Part shown: positions 57,431-64,000 of the stretch, in pieces | Layout: each line of letters opens with the position of its first letter | Numbering within the stretch: the first letter of the stretch is position 1 | Assembly (NCBI GenBank): GCA_005765155.1 | Contig: VCCP01000003.1 | Span: forward strand, 2,914,001 to 2,978,000 | Length of the DNA stretch: 64,000 nucleotides | From: Zelopaecilomyces penicillatus | Taxonomy: Eukaryota > Ascomycota > Sordariomycetes > Hypocreales > Pseudodiploosporaceae | Reading direction: 5' to 3' | Translations under genes and position numbers: made by a program | The notes under the pieces: generated by a model | What the model was told of the DNA's origin: nothing | Database searches by the model: none | Seen by the model: the letters and a program-made list of their open reading frames with translations, nothing else

Positions 57431-60400
57431 GTTTGCTAAGTTCTTTACTGGGTTTCCCAAGCTACGTATAATCTTTCGAGATTTCTGGTTCGTAGTAAAG
57501 AGATCTAACACGTTGCTTTTGTATTCTATGGAGGTTGGCGTCGCTCAATGATTTTTCATGCCCCTCTAGTCATCCTTACTCATTGTTCAAATCACAGAGA
57601 ATTATTAAGCGGGTGTGGCTCCCTTAAACCAATCGCAGACGCTGTGACAAGGGTCACGATCTTATTCGCATTTGATTACATTGCCTTAATCGGGAAGTTC
57701 CCAAAAGCCATGCAAGCCATGTTCCACCACGCCATGAATATTGTTACACGAAGCGTCCGAGTTCAAATCCACACTAAACACACTTCTAATTCACTTGCAT
57801 GTATAAGCAGACAAAAGGCAAGAGACATTTGAAAATATTTGAGGTCATTCACCAATATTGTAAAATTTAGAGCCGTGAAATAGATGCGCTTGAAGGGACT
57901 TGATGCGGCCTAAACACACAAACCCGAACTTATAGTAAGCAAATTCCAAGACGTAAAGAACGAAACACAATATGGCCAATATAGTGGTAATCAGGGCTAT
58001 ATCCGGCGAAAAGTTTTCACAGCTAGTTCCTTTATTTACTCCAATATATATTATCATGCCCAGTGTAAAGCTTATTCTCTAAAGAGACATCTAGAACATA
58101 TGCGCATATAGAGGGCGGGAAACCCTTACCCTATATGTTTCTGTTGTTTCAACCCATGTTGGACAAGATTCAGCATCAATAGATAGGCCTAGCATAAAAT
58201 GATATGAATAGATGCTGAAATGGCCTTTTTAAGCAAGCAATAATGTGCCTTGATACAAAACAGAACAATAATTGGTTCAACGCAACGCTGATTTGAGTTG
58301 GAATTTTTGGGTTTGCTAGATTTTTTCCCCTAACTGATATTGGTAATGCTTCACGGACAACTATAAGTTTGCAACCTCCTCAAACGTCTTGACAGCTGCT
58401 AAGATAACGATACCCAGTATGCAATTTTGTGGTTTGCCGTCTGTCATAGTTCAGATCAATTCTCTTGCTTACGGACAATTCAGAAGTCAACAAAGATACT
58501 GGCAGTAACATCGTGATTGACGCCAAACTGTTAGTAGTTGATGCTCACAAGATGCGTCATTTATTTGCCTTGACCTGCTGCATAACTCAGCAATGCCATT
58601 TCTTGATCTGCGGCATCTTGAAGCCTCCCTATTGCGTACAGCGAAATTGAACAACACATATCAGGGATATGTCACTATGACTATCAATTAGGCCGGGGAG
58701 TTTCCTCCTTGTTGTCGACGACCCATTCTGCCAAATGTAGTATATACTTTTAAGCTATAAACAAACACACACACACACACACAAATCCATGCAGACTTGC
58801 TGTCATCGGATTCTGGAGGAAAACTGTATGACTGGGCCACATCGTAAACGTAAACGACCGACTGTGGTGAGTAGGTGATGGTGTGGCGCAGCTCCAGGAT
58901 GTCGTACAGGTCAAATGATGACAGTGTGGCGGGTGGTTGGTGATGGTGTGGCGCAGCCTTATGATGCTGGCTGCTGAAGCATCGAGTGAAAATGCGATAT
59001 TAGATACCCTGGCTGCGAGCGTCGTCACCTTTCGCCATCGGCCAACGTCACATAGCCGTTAGATGATAGCACTGGCGGGCAAGAACAAAGTTCAGTTCTG
59101 GTGTTGGGAGGAGGGCAGGCAACACAGCAGAAGCATGAGGGGGAAACTTGTCGGAACACGGCAATGCAGAACCAGAAGTGGCAGAAAAGACCCCGAAGGG
59201 CCACGAGCCGATTGAGCTACAATCCCAAGCCACAGGTTCGTTGCCCATGTGGCCGCCGGTCTAGACGGGTCGATTGAGCCCTAGACTCTTGGGCAGCGAC
59301 GATCAGAGGAGCCAGCTTCGTCCCCGGAAAGGGTTGTGTGAATGCCGATCGTTGCTGTGGCTTCGTCAGCTCGCTCTATCTCCCATTTACAACTCCCCCT
59401 AGCCGGCCCAGCGAGCAGCCGTGCTGTATTCCTGGCGCCGGTCGTCGCTGGAGGCAGTTGTCGCTGCTTATGCATCCATGTGCAATGTACGGCGTACTCG
59501 GTGCCTCGTCATTGTTCAACTCATTGATTCAGAATGCTGGGTTCTTCTGCTGGGTTATGAAAGCACCAAACTCTGACTAGCAAAAGCTGCCTGTGTCCAG
59601 GTATCTATCTAATTCCTCAAAGCTAAAAAAGGGTATTGAGCCACAATTTGCCACCACGGCCCGCGGAGACACTATCCTGGAGACTGGGGCTCACCCAAGC
59701 CGCAGTGTCACGCCAGCACCCTTGGGATAGACACCACGACTACTGTAAAGGGATGTGGATGTGCGCCGCTGAACACGCCTTGGCTTGGTCCCCTTTTTAA
59801 TTTTTTTTTGTTGTTTTCTTCTTCAATTGACACCAGAAAACTTGATTTTACTGACTTTGCTGTGAGGACCTTTGTCTGGCGTACACTGGAGGCCGTCGAG
59901 CCAGACTGTCGGGGCCGGGAAGCACCATCTTATTTTGCACTATTTGACTCCGGGTTTAAACGTTACACTCTCCACGCCGTCGGAGCACCCTTGGTCCGCA
60001 AATGTAGTGTCGGCTCCCGCTATGCGTGAGTGACATCTGCAGGACTCAATATGAACCTGTGGCAAATATTACGAGTCCATATATGACGAAAAGTGCTTGT
60101 GAGTCTGTTGCTGTGGTTCTTCAAAGCAAACAGAGCATAGCTTGTTTCTTGGCTTTTATCAACCCCCGTTGCAAAAGATGCCCTTTGATGGGAGTCAGAC
60201 AGAGTCGATGTTAGATATCTTCTGCTAGTCTTAAATGGAACCGAATTCTCTGTTTGTTTGAGAAAAGAATTTGCAAGCTGCTGTTTTTTCTTTCATATTT
60301 TGAAGCTATCACTGTCAGCACCTCCATGTGAGACGATGATCTCTTGAACATGCCAAGCGCCGAGATCTTATTAGTTCCCAAGATCGATGCGGACATGGCG

Positions 60401-63391
60401 ATATAACTCGCATCGATGAAAACTAGTCAGCAACCAATACATAGTATGGGAAATGGTAATTGGGCTAGCTAGTGTGATGTTGGTTTAGGAATCGCTTTGT
60501 GCGACGACACTTGTGTACTTGTCCGTCCCTGTGTGTGTGGAGTCGTGGAAGCACAGCCACACGGCATGTAACGGGGCCTTCCGCTAGGCGAGACACTGTT
60601 TTGATGCTGTGTACACCCCTCGGAGTATTCTCAGATTGTGGCCCATCTTAGCCTTTTACTCACAAGGTTCCTTGCTAAGTGTAAGATGGGGTCGGCCGCA
60701 CTGCATTGCACGCAGGCCCTTCTGGACGAATGACTTACCTTTTGTTTATAATGCGAATATAGAGACCAATGCTAGTCGCGGCTATGGCTAGAAGGTTATG
60801 TATGTCTGGCCATTTATCATTGGTCAAGTCGATAATGGACCCTTTTTCATTCGTGGGTAGGTTGAGACGTCCTGTGCAACATCAGACTCGGCCCGCATGG
60901 CATTAGATTCTTCAGACTTTGGCTGCCAAAATAGGTCGCTACATGTGATATTGTATGTCCCAAGGTTAACAACGATCTGCAGTTTCACGGATCGCACCTA
61001 CCTGTAGGGCTGCCAAGCGCCTGGTATTGATGCTCTGGTATGGTGGAATAGACGCGCCAGCAGATATCCAACGCAACTACTGGACCCAGAACGTTGGATC
61101 AGCACCGAGTATCCGGTTCCGATAGGTAAAAATAGAGCGAGAGAAAAAAGGAAGTCCTCCCCAGACTTCGGGCCCAGTTCCGGGCCTGAGACTCATCATC
61201 ATGCTTTTTGTCCATCTCTGGTTAGCAACACGACGAGTCTGTTTCTCTGTAACGCATGAAAGGGGCGCCTGGAGGAAGGGAATGAAGGGGATACGCTTGT
61301 GGCCCCCGCCAACATCCGTGTTAAGACAGCCAACAAGCCCGGGTTCGGTCCAAGACTCCTCTAGCGGTTGAATTAATTAAAGACAGTATACCTGCAGGGT
61401 TTATCCGTGGCACCTCTCACTGTGACTTTTATCAACCCCGCCAGCCAACATGAGTACGGCAGCAAGCCAAAATTAAGCAGCCGCAGCCACGGTGGACACA
61501 TGAGGGAGGGAAAGTCCAGGCAGTGTTACTTTGTCGGCCTGGTGGTTGCATGCCCGCAAAAGGCGATTGTGTGGGTGTTATCCTGTCGGCCCGGAGCATA
61601 GAGGAAGGCCCTTGAGCTGTGCAAGATGTCAGTACTCGTACACCACCATTGTAGGGAACTGGGGCACATCCAGACCTCTCCCCACCCCCCCAGCTCAATT
61701 GCCTCCGGTGTGGGTGGTGTGTGTCTGTGAGGCGCTCACCCAGGTCACTTGTGGAAATAACTGTCCAGCATGTGTGAGGAGCCCACTGAGGAGCCAACTC
61801 CTCCGCCCATACCTACCATTCAAGTTTCTTGTGGCACGCGGAAAATGGCTGCTTGTCGCTTGAGCATGCAGAAGATGGTGGCGATGCCATGCCTATGAGC
61901 ATCACGAACTGGTCACATAGAGTTGAACGTGCGGATTGTACCTTTAATGGGAGGCCGTTAATTTTAGCACCAGGTAGGTACCTACCTAGTATCTAGTACT
62001 TAGGTAAGTGATAACAAACAGACCAAAAACTTCAGCCAGCTTGATATGCATATGTGCATATGTGTGGATAGGTGCATATCAAAGGATTTGTACCAAGTAC
62101 CCGCAAATACCGCCACAACACGCAAAGGCCACTCCTTGACATACATGCATCATTCACTCCCACCTATCTCTGTATACGGTTATTGGACCTGAGCTTACCT
62201 TAGTATCTCCAGTAGGTACCGGCTACCTGAGACAAAGGCAAGGTACGTACCTAAGGTATCTTACAACCAGGTACTTAGGTTCTTTCCCTCCCACTATGTA
62301 CCTCCATAGGGCGTTGGCATGTGCACAGATGCTCTCCATTGCTGAGAGGCAGGCCCGAGTACAAGAATAGGATATCTCCTCCACCTTCCATCTCGCAGCT
62401 TTCTTCGTTACCTGTGTTGGGTAGAGCCGTCTCTCGTCTCCTATCTTAATCGGCAAGCACGCATCTCTTTTATAAATTCCCGGCTGTGTGCGCATATCAC
62501 CGAACCGTTACAGTCTGTCGACCTGGGTAGCTCCAGTACCCTGGGGCTGTTCTGGGGCTGCTTCAGCGCTGCTCCATCACTGCACCAGCAGCACTCCCGG
62601 GGTGTGTCGATTCAACGCACTACCTCGATCGCCCGTCGTATCGACCCCATCAAACCAGCAAGTCCAGAGCCACAACAGGCAGGGACAGGGCGAGCCACAG
62701 CGCATCAGACAAGCAAGAGGCTCCACGCCGACGGTCTCGAACAATCGCTCCTCCCTAAAGTGACCCAGATCAAGTGCTTGGCCCCCGCCGTGGCCGCTTC
62801 CTCTAAATTAATATACAGCACAGCACGCACTCCCATCGCCGCGCGCTTGTTACAACATCCTTTCGCGCCGTGTTGGCTTCTTTTCCTTTTCTGTATTTCT
62901 TTAACCGTCGCTCCTTTCCGTTGCGCTTTCCCGCCCGAGAATCAGCTTGCACCTGTTGCACCTACCGAAAACCACAGCCTTGCACACAGCCTTTGACACA
63001 CTTCCTTAAGCCATCGCCTAGATTCTTGGGCTCTATTGTGGCCTGGCAGCAAGCCCTGTGTGAGTGCTTGTGCGCCCGCCCTTGGGAACGCCCTCAGGTA
63101 GTGGCAACCATCGAGCCGACCGCTTTACCCAGACAGATCTCTATTCTTCTCCAGCGTCCGCCCGTCGCTCGTTCTACTGCCGACAGCAAGCTATTTGAAG
63201 CCGGCACATGATTCCTACGACTGCTGTTCGGCTGCTCCTTGCTCGCTTTTATTGCAGCTGTTACGAGCAGGCTATTCCTTGACAGTCCGCCTGGCTGGTG
63301 TCCAAACCCAGCTCCTATCAGCCCCCCCCGCCTCTGTGCCTCACATCCTCGGATCGACAACAAACAACCACTGACGACCACTTGCTTCAAG
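57431..63391. other. 6 kb region without a recognised gene
   Basis: It holds an (AC)9 microsatellite (58765-58783) and two identical 19-bp direct copies of GGTGATGGTGTGGCGCAGC (58874-58892 and 58939-58957). TACCTAGGTA/GGTACC-like tracts lie near 61973-62003 and 62212-62285. From about 62500 to 63391 the sequence is C/T-rich, like a long transcribed leader of the next gene. No protein gene or RNA gene could be supported. Confidence 0.5.
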
Positions 63392-64000
63392 ATGTTCCAA
63401 CAGAGGTATGAAATTTGGAATTTGGAATTTTTTATTATTAATAGCCATTGTACCTGAACCTTGCCCTTTGCCCCCCCTCTACATTTCCTTGCTACGGCCT
63501 GAACGGTGTGCTTGTGCATCTTCATGAATCAGAATGTGCTAGTTATCTTCACAATACATGCCTGATTTGATTCGAAACCACACTGTCTTTCATTCGCACG
63601 TTTTATATCGAGCTGTCTCGTCTTATTTATTTTATTGACCTCATTTTTCTTGCGTAGGACAAGCACGCGAAAACCTGCCGACAACCTTCTGGCCGACTTT
63701 CGGCAACAGTTTCCGGAAGTGTCGACTGGTCCACCAGAGTCGTCTGCACCTGTTATATCCCAAGTCATCGCCGCAGATAATCCCATCATCAACAATGCGC
63801 CAAATCCACAGGGGTATGTGTGTTCACGTACAGTCAAAACTCTGTCTCCATGATACGAATTCCCATCTATCGTGCCATCCACAGCGCTTGATTCTCATTC
63901 TAACTGCGTCTTATGCGCCCTACTTGATCAACTCGGAGCTGACTTGTGGATAATAGGCATCCACATGTTGAACATGATGTCTTTCACGATTTGGACCCGA
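63392..64000 (+). CDS. Unidentified gene, 5' end, cut by window edge
   Basis: Three exons are proposed: 63392-63405 (14 nt), 63658-63813 and 63957 to the window end. The introns are 252 nt and 143 nt. Donors are GTATGA and GTATGT; acceptors are GTAG and ATAG. Frames join through AGG and GGG codons. The visible 71 or so residues contain a basic patch (RTSTRKP), a helix (DNLLADFRQQFPEV), a Pro/Ser-rich stretch and an acidic/His segment (HPHVEHDVFHDLDP). I do not recognise the family. The long upstream leader and tiny first coding exon are common in fungal regulatory genes, which is a hint and not evidence of function. Confidence 0.5.

Noticed and set aside
58765..58957. CRISPR-like direct repeats near the AC microsatellite
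   Set aside because: Only two 19-bp copies 46 bases apart in a fungal nuclear context; a simple local duplication.

Overview
The window looks like nuclear DNA of a filamentous ascomycete, most likely a sordariomycete of the Hypocreales type. Genes are short and carry few, small spliceosomal introns (56-142 nt, GT...CTNAC...AG). Intergenic DNA is long and carries CT-rich leaders and TACCTAGGTA-like tracts. The proteins are fungal orthologues (UTP22, SURF6/RRP14, VPS74, TSR3, HPC2, RBA50/RPAP1). No genus can be named from sequence alone. Every intron boundary given here was placed by hand, by reading frame and splice consensus.

Layout. 1-496 (-): 5' end of UTP22. 2716-3045 (+): a two-exon gene for a tiny secreted peptide with a Kex2 site and a six-cysteine knottin spacing. 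4789-6528 (+): mitochondrial succinyl-CoA:3-ketoacid CoA-transferase. 7438-8939 (+): uncharacterised protein with F-box/LRR-like appearance. 11380-12285 (+): PP28/PDAP1-type protein. 13670-15574 (+): SURF6/RRP14. 16418-17732 (-): VPS74/GOLPH3. 19565-19919: candidate tRNA-derived SINE. 20362-21390 (-): conserved-looking two-TM protein. 22285-25609 (+): mitochondrial IF2, convergent with TSR3 (25966-27225, -). 27226-32156: gene-poor stretch with a possible reverse-transcriptase relic. 32157-34305 (+): GGA clathrin adaptor, convergent with HPC2 (35275-37389, -). 37390-42073: gene-free, with purine-rich and G-rich tracts. 42074-43489 (+): RPAP1. 45012-47293 (+): eIF2A, with a GC-AG intron. 48946-50811 (+): FucP-like sugar transporter. 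51432-51514 and 52316-52398 (+): two intron-bearing tRNA-Trp(CCA) genes. 52768-54875 (-): TPO1-like DHA1 transporter. 56456-57430 (-): HSL-type alpha/beta hydrolase. 57431-63391: 6 kb without a recognised gene. 63392-64000 (+): 5' end of an unidentified gene.

How the genes relate. Most are independent housekeeping genes, and no biosynthetic cluster is evident. A notable share serve ribosome assembly and translation (UTP22, SURF6, TSR3, mtIF2, eIF2A, tRNA-Trp) or Golgi traffic (VPS74, GGA). The accessory content is the secreted cysteine-knot-like peptide, the two MFS transporters with a nearby esterase, and the repeat relics. The strongest candidate for something undescribed is the small secreted peptide: exon 1 encodes signal peptide, propeptide and Lys-Arg site, and exon 2 encodes exactly the mature cysteine-rich module.
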